Position numbers and translations under genes: made by a program | The notes under the pieces: generated by a model | What the model was told of the DNA's origin: nothing | Databases searched by the model: none | Seen by the model: the letters and a program-made list of their open reading frames with translations, nothing else | Assembly (NCBI GenBank): GCA_016201015.1 | Contig: JACQDQ010000066.1 | Coordinates: 1-33,384 of the forward strand | Direction: 5' to 3' | DNA length: 33,384 bases | DNA from: Pseudomonadota bacterium | GTDB taxonomy: Bacteria > Pseudomonadota > Alphaproteobacteria > CACIAM-22H2 | Shown: piece by piece, positions 7,964 through 17,972 of the stretch | How positions within the stretch are numbered: position 1 is the first letter of the stretch | Layout of the letters: the number at the start of each line of letters is the position of its first letter

Positions 7964-10303
7964 TCATCGTCCGGCGTTCGCAGCAGCAATTGCCGCCAAA
8001 ATGCGCCGCGGCGTAATCGGCGTATCGGTGAGTTCGGCGCCGAGCAGGCGCAGGGCGTCGTTGACGGCGTTGACAATGGCCGCTGGTGGCGCGATGGCGC
8101 CGCCTTCGCCCAATCCCTTGACGCCGAATTCCGTGTACGGCGATGGCGTCTCCATGTGCAGCACGCGCAGCGGCGGCACTTCGGTCGGGCCCGGCAGCAG
8201 ATAGTCGGCGAGCGTCGAGGCGAGCGGCTGGCCCTGCTCGTCGAACGGCATCTCCTCGTAGAGCGCGGTGCCGATGCCCTGGGCAGCGCCGCCGTAGATC
8301 TGGCCCTCGACCACCATCGGATTGACCAGCCGTCCGCCGTCCTCGACCACCACATAGTCGAGGATATCGATCGCGCCGAGCTCAGGATCGACGGCAACGA
8401 CCGCGGCATGCGTCGCATAGGAGAACGTGCCGGAATCGACCTTCGGCTTGTACCCGGCCGTCGCCTCGAGGCCGCCTTGATCGACGTCGAGCGGGAGGTG
8501 TTGCGGCTGCAGATACCAAACGCGCGCGATTTCGCTGAGGCTGACGCTGCCCTTCGCCGCGACGACGCGGCCATCAACCAGGCTGACTTCATGGAGAGGC
8601 GCTTGCAGCAGATGGGCGCCGATCTTTTTGGCACGCTCGGCCAGAGTCTTGGACACCGCAGCGACAGCGCCGCCCGCCATCACCATGCCGCGCGAGCCCC
8701 AGGTGCCGGTGGAGTACGGCGTGAGCGCCGTATCGCCGTGCACCACCTTGATCTTCTCGGGATCGATGCCGAGGATTTCGTTGGCGACCTGTGCCAGCGT
8801 CGTTTCCATGCTCTGGCCATGCGACTGCACGCCGACGCGCAACTCGAGGCCACCGTCGGGCGTCAGCCGGCCCTGCGCCTGCTCGTGGCCAGGTACCATC
8901 GGAATGCCCCAGCCGTGATAGACCGCTGTGCCATGCGCCGCCTGCTCGCAATAGACGGCGAGGCCGATGCCGATCAGGCGGCCGTCGGGCTCGCCCCGAC
9001 GCTGGCGTGCCCGCGCCGCAGGGAGATCGACCGCAGCCACGGCGCGGCGCAGGCATTCAGGGTAGTCGCCGCTGTCGAAGTGCTTGCCGGTGATGTTGTT
9101 GTACGGCATGGCCGAAGGCGGCACGAGATTCTCCAGCCGCACCTCATGGGGTTCGCGGCCGGCCGCGCGGGCAACGGCATCGATCATCTGCTCCATCGCG
9201 AAGCAGACGCCGGCGCGCGCGACGCCGCGATAGGGAACGATCGGCGGCTTGTTGGTGCACACCGAGAATGTGCGGCAACGATAGGCCGGCATCACATACG
9301 GCCCCGTCAGGTTGCTGCCGATCTGCGCCGCCTCGAGGCAAGCCGAGAACGGGTACACGGAGTAGGCGCCGGCATCGACGGAGGCCTCTGCCTCGAGGCC
9401 GAGCAGCTTGCCGCGCGTGTCGGCATAGGCGGTGATCTCGTAGTAGTGCTCGCGGGCATTGGCGGCGGCGATCAGGTGCTCGCGCCGGTCCTCGGTCCAG
9501 CGCACCGGATGGCCGCGGCGCAGCGCCAGCCAGCCGGCGCAGACCTCCTCGGGCTGCAGCAATCCCTTCCAGCCGAAGCCGCCGCCGACATCGGGCGCCA
9601 CGATGCGCACCAAGCCTTGGTCGAGGCCGAGGCATTCGGCGAGGCCCGTGCGTACGATATGCGGCATCTGGGTTGCGGTGTAGAGCACGAGCTGCTCGAC
9701 ATGCTTGTCCCAATAGGCGACGACGCCTTTGCCTTCGAGCGGCGCCATGCACTGGCGCGCCATGCGGATCTTGCGCGATACCTTGATCGGTGCCGTGTGG
9801 CGGATGTCGCCCAGATCGCGGCCGACATTGGTCTCGAGAAAGACATTGTCGGTCCATTGCTCGTGGACGAGCGGCGCGCCGGGCAAGCGCGCCTTCAGCA
9901 TGTCGTGGTTGACTGGCAGCTCTTCGAAGTCGACGACGATCGCCGCGGCGATGTCCTCCGCCTCGGCGCGGGTGTCGGCCACGCACATGGCGATCGGCTC
10001 GCCGACAAATCTGACCTTTCCGTCGGCGAGCGGGGGTTGCTCGGAGACCTTGAACCCGGGCAGTCCGGAGACGGCGCGGATTGGCTTTGCCCCGACCATG
10101 TCGCGGACGGTGAAGACGCGGTCGCGGTAGTCGGGCGGAATTCCAATTGTCTTGATGCGTGCGTGCGCGACCGGGCTGCGCAGGAATGCGAGATCCTTCA
10201 TCCCGACCAGGGCGATGTCGGCGACGAAACGACCCCTGCCGCGCAGCAGGCGGTCGTCCTCCTTGCGCAGCAGACGCGCGCCGACGCCCATGGACTTATG
10301 CAT
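7964..10303 (-). CDS. Xanthine-dehydrogenase/CoxL-family molybdopterin-binding large subunit
   Basis: Large catalytic subunit of a molybdenum hydroxylase, about 779 residues from ATG 10303 (MHKSMGVGARLLRKEDDRLLRGRGRFVADI). ATG 10291 is a possible alternative; neither has a strong binding site, and the extra upstream frame in the track is not protein-like. The N-terminal hammerhead domain (residues 15-130 or so) is followed by cofactor-binding segments: APDVGGGFGWKG, VPYRGVARAGVCFAMEQMID, and GLGEGGAIAPPAAIVNAVNDAL, whose Glu matches the catalytic one of the family. The AYRCSFR loop of true CO dehydrogenase is absent, so it is a form-II-like hydroxylase of unknown substrate. The usual iron-sulfur and FAD subunits are not beside it. 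It stops 100 bases before the livK-like gene and could be co-transcribed with it. Confidence 0.9.
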   Translation of the reverse strand: MHKSMGVGARLLRKEDDRLLRGRGRFVADIALVGMKDLAFLRSPVAHARIKTIGIPPDYRDRVFTVRDMVGAKPIRAVSGLPGFKVSEQPPLADGKVRFVGEPIAMCVADTRAEAEDIAAAIVVDFEELPVNHDMLKARLPGAPLVHEQWTDNVFLETNVGRDLGDIRHTAPIKVSRKIRMARQCMAPLEGKGVVAYWDKHVEQLVLYTATQMPHIVRTGLAECLGLDQGLVRIVAPDVGGGFGWKGLLQPEEVCAGWLALRRGHPVRWTEDRREHLIAAANAREHYYEITAYADTRGKLLGLEAEASVDAGAYSVYPFSACLEAAQIGSNLTGPYVMPAYRCRTFSVCTNKPPIVPYRGVARAGVCFAMEQMIDAVARAAGREPHEVRLENLVPPSAMPYNNITGKHFDSGDYPECLRRAVAAVDLPAARARQRRGEPDGRLIGIGLAVYCEQAAHGTAVYHGWGIPMVPGHEQAQGRLTPDGGLELRVGVQSHGQSMETTLAQVANEILGIDPEKIKVVHGDTALTPYSTGTWGSRGMVMAGGAVAAVSKTLAERAKKIGAHLLQAPLHEVSLVDGRVVAAKGSVSLSEIARVWYLQPQHLPLDVDQGGLEATAGYKPKVDSGTFSYATHAAVVAVDPELGAIDILDYVVVEDGGRLVNPMVVEGQIYGGAAQGIGTALYEEMPFDEQGQPLASTLADYLLPGPTEVPPLRVLHMETPSPYTEFGVKGLGEGGAIAPPAAIVNAVNDALRLLGAELTDTPITPRRILAAIAAANAGR

Positions 10304-10826
10304 GTCGGCGAGACTGCGCGCGGCACCGACGGCAGCGTGGCCGCAGAGCCAACGAGGAAACGAGGGGGGAACGCGCCGGACAACTATCAGACGACCTGGG
10401 AGCGAAGGCACTGCCTCCACTCCAGGTCGTGCGCACCGACAGTGGAACTGACGTGACAGCTGCCGACACTGCGCGTTCCCCCAAACCTGCATCCCGACAG
10501 GCGGCAACGGCAGTCAAGATCGAACCCCGGCGACCGCCGTTCGTGCGCCCACAGCTACGGGGACGTAACAATGTCGCCTCACTGTCCGAGCAAAATCAAG
10601 GTATTCTTTTTCCAAATTTTTCTTGCGGTCGCTGCATATCATACATAAGGTTCTAACCTTAGCATCACATGGCGATTTTGGAAGTGATTCGTGCGGGGAC
10701 GGGGCATCGTGTCAGGATGAAACTGGACATCGCCGCCGACGAGACCGGTCCGCGTCGCGGCGGCGTTGCCATGCCGTGCGCGACGGTTGGTGTCGGCGAA
10801 GCGATACTGGGCTCCGTCTGATTCCT
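10304..10826. promoter_or_regulatory. Divergent intergenic control region between the Mo-hydroxylase and PLP-enzyme genes
   Basis: This 523-base stretch separates genes reading away from each other and holds no convincing gene. Most of it is GC-rich, but 10596-10665 is distinctly AT-rich (for example GGTATTCTTTTTCCAAATTTTTCTTGC), as expected of promoters in such a genome. On plus, TTGCGG at 10623 is 17 bases from TAAGGT at 10646, a weak -35/-10 pair. No clear pair stands out on minus. The ORF that starts at 10623 upstream of the PLP gene is Arg/Ser/His-rich and not protein-like. Confidence 0.5.
10646..10661. promoter_or_regulatory. Inverted repeat TAAGGTT-CT-AACCTTA, probable operator
   Basis: A perfect 7-base inverted repeat with a 2-base centre sits in the AT-rich part of the divergent region, 165 bases before the PLP-enzyme start and 342 bases before the hydroxylase start. 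It overlaps the only candidate -10 on plus. The shape suits a dimeric helix-turn-helix regulator. No regulator gene lies nearby, so its binder is unknown. Confidence 0.5.
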
Positions 10827-12332
10827 ATGGAACAGTCTATGGCATTTGCGGGGCTGGCGGATCGCATCATCGACCGCAAGGTGCGTGGCCGCGCTGTCGC
10901 CCATCTCCGACAGGCCGGCGTGCGATTGCCGACCTTCGCCGAGCTTGCCGACCCCGCGGCGAGCGCCGTGCGCGTGCCGGCCGCCGTCGATCCCGATGCG
11001 CCGGCCGCAGCCAACCTGTTCCGCGTGCACTGGTACAACGACGCGGCGCGTCGCGGCCGCGATGCGGTGCCGGGCTATGTCGAGCTGCCGTCGGAATTGA
11101 CCGGCATCAAGGCGCGGATCGTCGTCGCGCTCGGTGAGCGCTTCCCGATGATCGCGGCGCACAAGGTGCTGCCGGCCTATGCCTGCTTGGTGACGCGGCT
11201 CATCACCGGGGGCTTCGATCCGACGCGGCATCGCGCGATCTGGCCGTCGACCGGGAATTACTGCCGCGGCGGTGTCGCCATCTCGCGCATTCTCGGCTGC
11301 CGTGGCGTTGCCGTGTTGCCCGAAGGCATGAGTACAGAGCGCTTCGCCTGGCTGGGGCGCTGGGTCGCCGATGCCGCCGATATCGTTCGCACGCCGGGCA
11401 CCGAGAGCAATGTCAAGGAGATCTACGACAAATGCGACGAGCTGTCGCGCGATGAGACGAACGTCATCCTCAATCAGTTCTGCGAATTCGCCAACTATCT
11501 CAGCCATTACGTGTGCACCGGCCGCGCGCTCGAGCGCGTGTTCGAGGATCTAGGTGCGCCCGGATCTCGCCGTCGCCTGGCGGCCTTCGTGGCGACGACC
11601 GGCTCGGCCGGCACGCTTGGCGCCGGCGACTATCTCAAGTCGCGGCATGGCACCAAGATCGTCGCCGTCGAGCCGGTGGAATGTCCGACATTGCTTGCCA
11701 ACGGCTACGGTGCCCACAACATCCAGGGCATCGGCGACAAGCACGTGCCATTGATCCACAACGTGATGAATACGGATCTCGTGGTCGGCGTGTCCGACAC
11801 CAGCACGGACAGTCTCAACGCCCTGTTCAATACGGAGGAGGGGCGCCGCTACCTCGTCGAACGCAAGCAGATCGACGCGAGTATCGTCGCGCAGATGAGT
11901 CGTATTGGTCTCTCCGGCCTCGCCAATGTGCTCGCGGCGATCAAGACGGCGCGCCATCTCGAGCTGTCCGAGGATGACGTGATGGTGACGGTCGCCACCG
12001 ACAGTGCGGCGCTCTATGCGAGCGAGCGCGACAAGACCATCGCGGCGCGCTTCGCCGGCGCGTTCGACCGCGTGGCGGCGGCCGAGGTGTTCGGCCAACA
12101 TCTGGCCGGAATCGGCAGCGATCACGTCCTCGAGCTCGGTCATCATGAGCGCCGCCGCATCTTCAATCTCGGCTACTTCACCTGGGTCGAGCAGCAGGGC
12201 GTGCCGTTGCCCGATTTCGATCGTCGTAAGGACCAGGGTTTTTGGCAGGGCCTGCAGGCGCTGGTGCCGGCGTGGGACGCGCTGATCGCGGAATTCAATG
12301 CCGAAAGCGGAGTGAATTCAGTTGGCTCATAG
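10827..12332 (+). CDS. PLP-dependent fold-type-II enzyme, cysteine-synthase-like
   Basis: About 501 residues from ATG 10827 ([15 protein letters not shown]); ATG 10839 is also possible. The first 65 residues are an extension not found in ordinary cysteine synthase. The PLP lysine is expected in [20 protein letters not shown] (Lys113), followed by the phosphate or substrate loop [19 protein letters not shown] and [31 protein letters not shown], a typical fold-type-II core. The enzyme probably catalyses a beta- or gamma-elimination, replacement or deamination on an amino acid. At 500 residues it is much longer than CysK/CysM (about 310), so it is a separate subfamily of unknown substrate. It is the first gene of the plus-strand run, 33 bases before the CoA-transferase genes. 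It stops with TAG. Confidence 0.82.
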   Translation: MEQSMAFAGLADRIIDRKVRGRAVAHLRQAGVRLPTFAELADPAASAVRVPAAVDPDAPAAANLFRVHWYNDAARRGRDAVPGYVELPSELTGIKARIVVALGERFPMIAAHKVLPAYACLVTRLITGGFDPTRHRAIWPSTGNYCRGGVAISRILGCRGVAVLPEGMSTERFAWLGRWVADAADIVRTPGTESNVKEIYDKCDELSRDETNVILNQFCEFANYLSHYVCTGRALERVFEDLGAPGSRRRLAAFVATTGSAGTLGAGDYLKSRHGTKIVAVEPVECPTLLANGYGAHNIQGIGDKHVPLIHNVMNTDLVVGVSDTSTDSLNALFNTEEGRRYLVERKQIDASIVAQMSRIGLSGLANVLAAIKTARHLELSEDDVMVTVATDSAALYASERDKTIAARFAGAFDRVAAAEVFGQHLAGIGSDHVLELGHHERRRIFNLGYFTWVEQQGVPLPDFDRRKDQGFWQGLQALVPAWDALIAEFNAESGVNSVGS

Positions 12333-12365
12333 CGCGACGGGGCGGTCACCGAATGGAGGGCGATC

Positions 12366-13319
12366 GTGATCAAGAGCTACGCCCAACTGCGAGCGGAGAC
12401 GGCAGCCCGCGACCGCAGCCTGCGCGAAAAGGTCATGTCGCTCGAGGACGCAGCGGCGCTGGTCCAGGACGGCGACCATGTGGCGATCGGCGGCTGCACG
12501 GTCTCGCGCACGCCGATCGCCATGCTGTGGGCGCTGATCCGCGCGCGCAAGCAAGACCTCGAGATTTCGCGCAGCATCACATCCACCGAAGGCGATCTGC
12601 TGTTCGCCTCGGGCGCCAGCCGGCACATCCAGACGAGCTGGTTCAGCCAAGGCATCGTCTGGGGCGTCTCCAAGGTCATGCGCCACTACACCGAGTCGAA
12701 ACAGGCGCGGTTCGAGGAGTGGAGCCACATGTCGATGGGCCTGCGCTATCGCGCCGGCGCCATGGGCATTCCCTTCATGCCGATGCGGTCGATGATGGGA
12801 TCGGACGTGGCGGGCCAGCTTGCCGATATCAAGCCGTTCGACTGCCCGTTCACCGGCGAGAAGCTGCTGCTGGTGCCGGCGCTCAACCCCGATGTCGCAT
12901 TGATCCACGTGCAGCGCTGCGATGCCTATGGCAATGCGCAGATCGATGGGCTGCAATTCATGGATGGCGATATCGCCATGGCGGCCAAGCGGGTGATCCT
13001 GACCACCGAGCGTATCGTCTCGAACGATCAGATTCGCCGTGCGCCGGACCACACCAAGATTCCGTTCATCGCTGTCGATGCCGTGGTCGAGGTGCCCTAT
13101 GGCTGCGCGCCGCACGAATGCTATGGCTTGTATGAGCCGTTTTTCACGCATTTGGACTACTACGCCGAGATCACGACGCGCGATGCGGCCGGCGGCGTGC
13201 GCGAGTATCTCGACCGCTACTACTACGCGCCCAAGAATTGGGCGGCGTATCTCGAACTCCTCGGCCTCGACAACATCCTCTCGGCGGCCCGGCGCGGGAG
13301 GAGCATCTACGATGTCTAG
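12366..13319 (+). CDS. Glutaconate-type CoA-transferase, alpha subunit
   Basis: Class-I CoA-transferase alpha subunit, 317 residues. The start is GTG with GGAGGG just upstream. SLEDAAALVQDGDHVAIGGCTVSRTPIAM is the CoA-binding GxGG-like opening. Mid-protein RAGAMGIPFMPMRSMMGSDV and NPDVALIHVQRCDAYGNAQIDG are family hallmarks. With the next gene it should form a heterodimer or heterotetramer moving CoA between carboxylic acids, or act as a ring-opening hydrolase as in the related IpdAB. The last eight bases overlap the beta-subunit start (ATGTCTAG), so the two are coupled. Confidence 0.9.
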   Translation: MIKSYAQLRAETAARDRSLREKVMSLEDAAALVQDGDHVAIGGCTVSRTPIAMLWALIRARKQDLEISRSITSTEGDLLFASGASRHIQTSWFSQGIVWGVSKVMRHYTESKQARFEEWSHMSMGLRYRAGAMGIPFMPMRSMMGSDVAGQLADIKPFDCPFTGEKLLLVPALNPDVALIHVQRCDAYGNAQIDGLQFMDGDIAMAAKRVILTTERIVSNDQIRRAPDHTKIPFIAVDAVVEVPYGCAPHECYGLYEPFFTHLDYYAEITTRDAAGGVREYLDRYYYAPKNWAAYLELLGLDNILSAARRGRSIYDV

Positions 13320-14082
13320 GAACGGCTCCTACACCGCCTCCGAATTGCTGGCGGTGATGAGCTGCCGGCTGCTCAAGGATGGGCAAACGGTGTTCGCCGG
13401 CGTCGGCATTCCGCTGCTGGCGGCGACGCTGGCGCAGCGTCTGCACGCCCCCGGCCTCACCATCCTGTTCGAGGGGGGCGTGCTCGGGCCGTTCGTCGTG
13501 GCGGGGGAACTGCCGCCCTCGACCAACGAGCAGCGCTGTACGCGCCGGGCCAACATGTTGCTCACCATCACCGACGTGCTGCTGCTGCTGCAGCGCGGCT
13601 ATGTCGATGTCGGCTTCATGGGCGGCGCGCAGATCGACTGCCACGGCAACCTCAACAGCTCGTTCATCGGCGATCCGGCCAAGCCCAAGATTCGTCTGCC
13701 GGGAACTGGCGGCGGCAACGACATCGCCAGTCTGGCGCAGATGATCGTCGCCATGAAGCACGAGAAGCGGCGCTTCGTGGAGAAGGTGGACTTCATCACC
13801 AGCCCGGGCTTCCTAGATGGCGATACCAGCCGCCGCGATTCCGGCCTTGTCGCCGGCGGCATGTATCGCGTGGTGACCGACCTCGCCGTGCTGGGGTTCG
13901 ACGACAAGAGCAAGCGGATGAAGGTGTTGGCGTTGCACCCCGGCGTCGTTGGGCGCAGCGTGCAGGACAATACCGGCTTCGACCTCGGCATCGGTAGCGA
14001 TGTGCCGGCCACCGAGCCGCCGAGCGAGCGCGAGCTCAGGGCATTGCGCGAGCTCGATCCCGATCGGCTCTACATCGCCTGA
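13312..14082 (+). CDS. Glutaconate-type CoA-transferase, beta subunit
   Basis: Beta subunit of 256 residues starting at ATG 13312 with GGGAGGAG upstream; the longer ORF in the track runs through the alpha gene and is not real. The segment LTILFEGGVLGP places a Glu at residue 54, equivalent to the catalytic Glu54 that forms the acyl-enzyme and CoA thioester in Acidaminococcus glutaconate CoA-transferase. Downstream, DVGFMGGAQIDCHGNLNSSFIGDPAKPKIRLPGTGGGNDIA is the usual CoA-site region. The retained Glu points to a true transferase rather than an IpdB-type hydrolase. The natural acid substrate is not evident. Confidence 0.9.
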   Translation: MSRNGSYTASELLAVMSCRLLKDGQTVFAGVGIPLLAATLAQRLHAPGLTILFEGGVLGPFVVAGELPPSTNEQRCTRRANMLLTITDVLLLLQRGYVDVGFMGGAQIDCHGNLNSSFIGDPAKPKIRLPGTGGGNDIASLAQMIVAMKHEKRRFVEKVDFITSPGFLDGDTSRRDSGLVAGGMYRVVTDLAVLGFDDKSKRMKVLALHPGVVGRSVQDNTGFDLGIGSDVPATEPPSERELRALRELDPDRLYIA

Positions 14083-14134
14083 AGCGCGGCCGGCGACCCT
14101 CGCCGCGCGGTCCAATCGTCAGAGAGGGAAGGAC

Positions 14135-15088
14135 ATGGCAGCGAAGGCAACGACGTTCGGCATCGCGATGCGCAACTTCACCCGCTATCCGGAGCTGCCG
14201 GATGCCGGGCGGCTCATCGACTACGGCATGCGCATGGAGCAGCTCGGCTTCGAATCGCTGTGGGTGTGGGACCATGTCCTGCTCGGCACCGATCCGCATT
14301 TTCCGATCATCGACTCGCTCTCGCTGCTCACGGCGGTTGCCGCGCGCACGACGAAGATCAAGCTCGGTACGGGCGTGCTGGTGCTGCCGCTGCGCAATCC
14401 GCTCGCCCTTGCCAAGCAGCTTTCGAGCATCGACCTCATCTCGAACGGCCGTCTGATCCTCGGCATGGCGTCCGGCTGGTACAAGCGCGAATTCGACGCG
14501 CTCGGCGTTCCGTTCAATCGCCGCGGCAAGATCATGGACGAGAACATCGAGATCATGACGCGCCTGTGGCGCGAGGATTCCGTCACCGCCGAGATTCCGC
14601 CTTACAACATGCGCCAGGCGGTGATGTTTCCCAAGCCGGCGCAGCGCCCGCGCCCGACCATCCTGATCGGCGGCTATGTCGACGCGGTGCTGAAGCGCGC
14701 CGGGGTCGCCGGCGATGGCTGGTTGACGTATTTCTACACGCCCGAGGGCTTCACGCGGTCGTGGACCAAGGTCCGCGGCTTCGCCGCCGAGGCCGGCAAG
14801 GATCCCGACGCGCTGCTCAACGGCAATCAGCTGCCGATCATGGTCGGCAAGTCGCGGGCCGCCGTCGAGGAGAGGATGAACGAGTGGCTGCGCACCGAGT
14901 GGGATTTCGCCTCATGGAGCGAGTCGACACCGCAAAGCGCGGTGATGGGCACTGTCGATGAGTGCGTGGCGCAGCTCAAGGAGCACATCAACGTCGGCGT
15001 GCAGCGCCTCATCTTCGTTCCGTACCGCTATGAAGCAGAGCAGATCGAGATCATCGCCAAGGAAATCGTGCCCCGGCTCCAGCGCTGA
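14135..15088 (+). CDS. LLM-class oxidoreductase (luciferase-like TIM barrel), probably F420-dependent
   Basis: 317 residues from ATG 14135, preceded by AGAGAGGGAAGG. The fold shows as [28 protein letters not shown], then [54 protein letters not shown], and [24 protein letters not shown]. The SxGRLxLGxGxGWxxxEF pattern is that of the bacterial luciferase/LLM superfamily. Members use either FMNH2 or F420H2. The cofactor is not decided by the motifs alone, but the F420 operon about 4-12 kb away makes F420 the better guess. It lies between the CoA-transferase and the dipeptide ATPases in one plus-strand run, implying a role in the same catabolic route. Confidence 0.85.
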   Translation: MAAKATTFGIAMRNFTRYPELPDAGRLIDYGMRMEQLGFESLWVWDHVLLGTDPHFPIIDSLSLLTAVAARTTKIKLGTGVLVLPLRNPLALAKQLSSIDLISNGRLILGMASGWYKREFDALGVPFNRRGKIMDENIEIMTRLWREDSVTAEIPPYNMRQAVMFPKPAQRPRPTILIGGYVDAVLKRAGVAGDGWLTYFYTPEGFTRSWTKVRGFAAEAGKDPDALLNGNQLPIMVGKSRAAVEERMNEWLRTEWDFASWSESTPQSAVMGTVDECVAQLKEHINVGVQRLIFVPYRYEAEQIEIIAKEIVPRLQR

Positions 15089-15148
15089 GGCGGCGCTATT
15101 CCTGTCCGAACACCGTCCGGCTGCACGGTCGCGCCGGGGAGCTGATCG

Positions 15149-16138
15149 ATGATAACGCCATCGCGAGCAGAAATCGTGCCGCTGCTTTCGGTTCGCGGAC
15201 TCACCGTCGACCTGATCAAGCGAAGCGGCAAGACACGGCTGATCAGCGGGATCGAATTCGACGTATCGGCCGGCGAAATGCTCGGCATCGTCGGCGAAAG
15301 CGGGAGCGGCAAGAGCCTGACGGCATTGTCGCTCCTGCGGCTGCTCGGACCGGGTCTTCGCATCGCCGCGGGCGAAATCCTCTTCAATGGCCGCGATCTC
15401 GCGACTCTGCCGGAGCGGGACCTGCTTGGCGTCCGCGGCGGCGAGATCGGGATGATCTTCCAAGAGCCGATGACCTCGCTCAATCCGCTGATGCGGATCG
15501 GCGATCAGATCGTCGAATCGCTGGTGGCCCATCGCGGCGCCGATCGGACGACGGCGCTGGCCGAGGCGCGGCGGCTGCTGGATCGCGTGGGCATTGCCGA
15601 TTCGGCCGCGCGGGTTCTTGCCTATCCCCACGAGCTATCGGGCGGCATGCGCCAGCGCACCATGATCGCGATGGCGCTGATTTGTCGCCCCAGGCTGCTG
15701 ATCGCCGACGAGCCGACCACGGCGCTCGACGTGACGATCCAGGCCCAGATCCTGGCGCTGCTCGACGAGTTGCGGCGGGAGCTCGGCATGGCGGTAATCC
15801 TGATTACCCACGATCTCGGCGTGATCGCCGAATATGCCGACCGCGTCGCCGTCATGTATGCCGGCCGCGTGGTCGAGACCGCCGCGGCGCCGGAGCTGTT
15901 CGCGCGACCGCGCCATCCCTATACGCGCGCGCTGATTCGTTCCATGCCCGACATCGGCGCCAGCGTCGAACGGCTGGAGTCCATACCCGGAACCGTGCCG
16001 CATCCGGGCGACATGCCGACAGGCTGCCGGTTCCACCCGCGCTGCACCGATGCCGTTCCCGCCTGCGCGGCGCGCGATCCGATGCCGATCGTGGTTGGGC
16101 CGCAGGCACAAGTCTCCTGCATTCTTTATACGTCGTGA
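15149..16138 (+). CDS. Dipeptide/oligopeptide ABC ATPase, DppD/OppD type
   Basis: 329 residues, ATG 15149 with GGGGAG about nine bases upstream. Walker [10 protein letters not shown]-loop [19 protein letters not shown], signature [15 protein letters not shown], Walker [15 protein letters not shown] and H-loop [26 protein letters not shown]. The C-terminal tail [18 protein letters not shown] is the cysteine motif specific to the peptide/nickel ATPases. Its stop and the next start form TGATG. Partner permeases and binding protein are on the opposite strand, reading toward it. Confidence 0.93.
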   Translation: MITPSRAEIVPLLSVRGLTVDLIKRSGKTRLISGIEFDVSAGEMLGIVGESGSGKSLTALSLLRLLGPGLRIAAGEILFNGRDLATLPERDLLGVRGGEIGMIFQEPMTSLNPLMRIGDQIVESLVAHRGADRTTALAEARRLLDRVGIADSAARVLAYPHELSGGMRQRTMIAMALICRPRLLIADEPTTALDVTIQAQILALLDELRRELGMAVILITHDLGVIAEYADRVAVMYAGRVVETAAAPELFARPRHPYTRALIRSMPDIGASVERLESIPGTVPHPGDMPTGCRFHPRCTDAVPACAARDPMPIVVGPQAQVSCILYTS

Positions 16139-17130
16139 TGTTACCGCTCGTTTCCGTCAACGGCCTGGTCAAGCACTTTCCGCCGCGGCGCGGATTGTTC
16201 ACCGGCGGTACGGCGCATGCGGTGCGGGCGGTGGACGGCATCAGCATCGACATACTGCCGGGGGAAACGCTGGGCCTTGTCGGCGAGAGCGGCTGCGGCA
16301 AGTCGACGGTTGGCCGGCTGCTGGTGCGACTGCTCGATCCGACGGCGGGGCGCGTGATGTTCGACGGCATCGACCTTGCGGTGCTGCAGGGACGCCGCCT
16401 GCGCACCATGCGAAGGCAATTCCAGATGGTCTTCCAGGATCCGGTCGGCTCATTCAATCCGCGCATGACCGTTCGGGCGATCGTGACCGAGCCGATGCGT
16501 CATCTGGGCGCCCACCGCGCGGAGCGACGACAGCGGGCGGCCGAAGTGCTGGAGCTGGTGGGGCTGAGCGCGGACCACGGCGAGCGCTACCCGCACCAGT
16601 TTTCCGGTGGACAGCGCCAACGCATCGGGATCGCCCGTGCGCTGGCGGTCAATCCGCGATTCTTGGTCTGCGACGAGCCCGTATCGGCGCTGGACGTTTC
16701 GATCCAGGCGCAGATCGTAAACCTGCTCAAAGATCTGCAGAAGAAATTCAAGCTGACCTATCTCTTCGTATCGCACGATCTGCGCGTGGTCAGGCATATC
16801 TCGGATCGGATCGCCGTGATGTATCTCGGCGAAATCGTCGAACTTGCCGACACGCGGGCCCTGTTCGCCGCGCCGCAGCACCCCTACACGCGCGCATTGA
16901 TCGCGGCGGTGCCAAAACTCCGCGCCGATGGCGACAGGCGAGTGCCGCCGATCACGGGGGAAGTGCCAAACCCGGCCGATGCTCCGGCGGGGTGCCGGTT
17001 TCACACCCGCTGCCCGCACGCCACCGACCATTGCCGCGCGGTAGCGCCGGTGTTGCGCAACCTGGGCGGCGGACATCTTGCCGCCTGCCACTTCGCGGTG
17101 GAGTCGCAACGACCCGCCGCGGTCAGTTGA
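16138..17130 (+). CDS. Dipeptide/oligopeptide ABC ATPase, DppF/OppF type
   Basis: 330 residues from the ATG at 16138, one base overlapping the DppD stop. It opens [34 protein letters not shown], as DppF proteins do, with Walker [11 protein letters not shown]-loop [16 protein letters not shown], signature [15 protein letters not shown], Walker [15 protein letters not shown] and tail [14 protein letters not shown]. It pairs with the preceding ATPase on the DppBC permeases. Its final eight bases overlap the end of dppC on the other strand, a tail-to-tail arrangement. Confidence 0.93.
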   Translation: MLPLVSVNGLVKHFPPRRGLFTGGTAHAVRAVDGISIDILPGETLGLVGESGCGKSTVGRLLVRLLDPTAGRVMFDGIDLAVLQGRRLRTMRRQFQMVFQDPVGSFNPRMTVRAIVTEPMRHLGAHRAERRQRAAEVLELVGLSADHGERYPHQFSGGQRQRIGIARALAVNPRFLVCDEPVSALDVSIQAQIVNLLKDLQKKFKLTYLFVSHDLRVVRHISDRIAVMYLGEIVELADTRALFAAPQHPYTRALIAAVPKLRADGDRRVPPITGEVPNPADAPAGCRFHTRCPHATDHCRAVAPVLRNLGGGHLAACHFAVESQRPAAVS

Positions 17131-17968
17131 CCGGGCGGGACCGGGGATCGAGACGGTCGCGCAGACCGTTGCCGAACATATTGATGCCCCACACCAGCAG
17201 GATGATCGCCAGGCCGGCAAGATTGGCGATCCACGGCGCTATCAGCAGCCGGTCGCGGCCTTCGGCCAGAATGTTGCCCCAAGTCGGCGCCGGCGGCGGC
17301 ACGCCGAGCCCGAGGAAGCTGAGCGCCGTCTCCTGCAGGATGACGCGCGCCACCTGCAGGGTCGACAGCACGGTCAGCACCGGCACGAGCTGCGGCAGGA
17401 TGTGCAGCCAGATAATCGACAGTCCGGTGGCGCCGAACGAGCGGGCCGCTTCGACATAGGGCCGTTCGCGCAGCGATCGGGTCTGCGAATAGCTGATCCG
17501 GGCATAGACCATCCAGCCCGAGATGCCGAGCACCAGAACCAGGTTGAGTACGCTGCCGCCGACTGCCGCTACCACCAGCACTGCAAGCAGCACCTCGGGC
17601 AAGGCGAGATGCGCGTCGGCGAGGCGCATGACGACCTGTTCCACGCGTCCACTGCGCAATCCGGCGCTCATGCCGAGAAATGAGCCGATGATGCAGGAGA
17701 GGAGCATCGCCGCCAGGCCGACCAGGATCGAGATGCGCGAGCCGAAGATCAGCCGCGACAGAAGATCGCGGCCGTAATTGTCGGTGCCGAGCAGATGCGC
17801 CGTGCTGCCGCCGTCGTCCCATGCCGGCGGCTTCAACCGCAGCATCAGGTTCTGCTGCATCGGATCATACGGGGCGAGGTAGGGCGCGAAGATCGCGACG
17901 GCGACGATCGCCGCGATCACCGCGCCCCCGCACCACAGCTTGAGATCGGCGCCGATACCCGGCCGCAT
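17123..17968 (-). CDS. Dipeptide ABC permease, DppC type
   Basis: 281-residue inner-membrane permease, last gene of the long minus-strand run. An N-terminal helix is followed by [27 protein letters not shown], the DppC hallmark, then a loop [23 protein letters not shown] that docks the ATPase, and [27 protein letters not shown] near the C-terminus. It starts four bases after the dppB stop. It ends overlapping the dppF-like gene of the plus strand by eight bases. Confidence 0.93.
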   Translation of the reverse strand: MRPGIGADLKLWCGGAVIAAIVAVAIFAPYLAPYDPMQQNLMLRLKPPAWDDGGSTAHLLGTDNYGRDLLSRLIFGSRISILVGLAAMLLSCIIGSFLGMSAGLRSGRVEQVVMRLADAHLALPEVLLAVLVVAAVGGSVLNLVLVLGISGWMVYARISYSQTRSLRERPYVEAARSFGATGLSIIWLHILPQLVPVLTVLSTLQVARVILQETALSFLGLGVPPPAPTWGNILAEGRDRLLIAPWIANLAGLAIILLVWGINMFGNGLRDRLDPRSRPVN

Positions 17969-17972
17969 GATG

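Noticed and set aside
8156-10456. 766-residue plus-strand ORF opposite the molybdenum hydroxylase
   Set aside because: It is a shadow of a clear gene in a GC-rich genome; the translation is rich in Arg, His, Asp and Gly without any motif.
10623-10826. N-terminal extension of the PLP enzyme from the ORF track
   Set aside because: The extra 68 residues are Arg/Ser/Cys-rich, cover the AT-rich promoter pocket and the operator-like repeat, and a good ATG lies at 10827.
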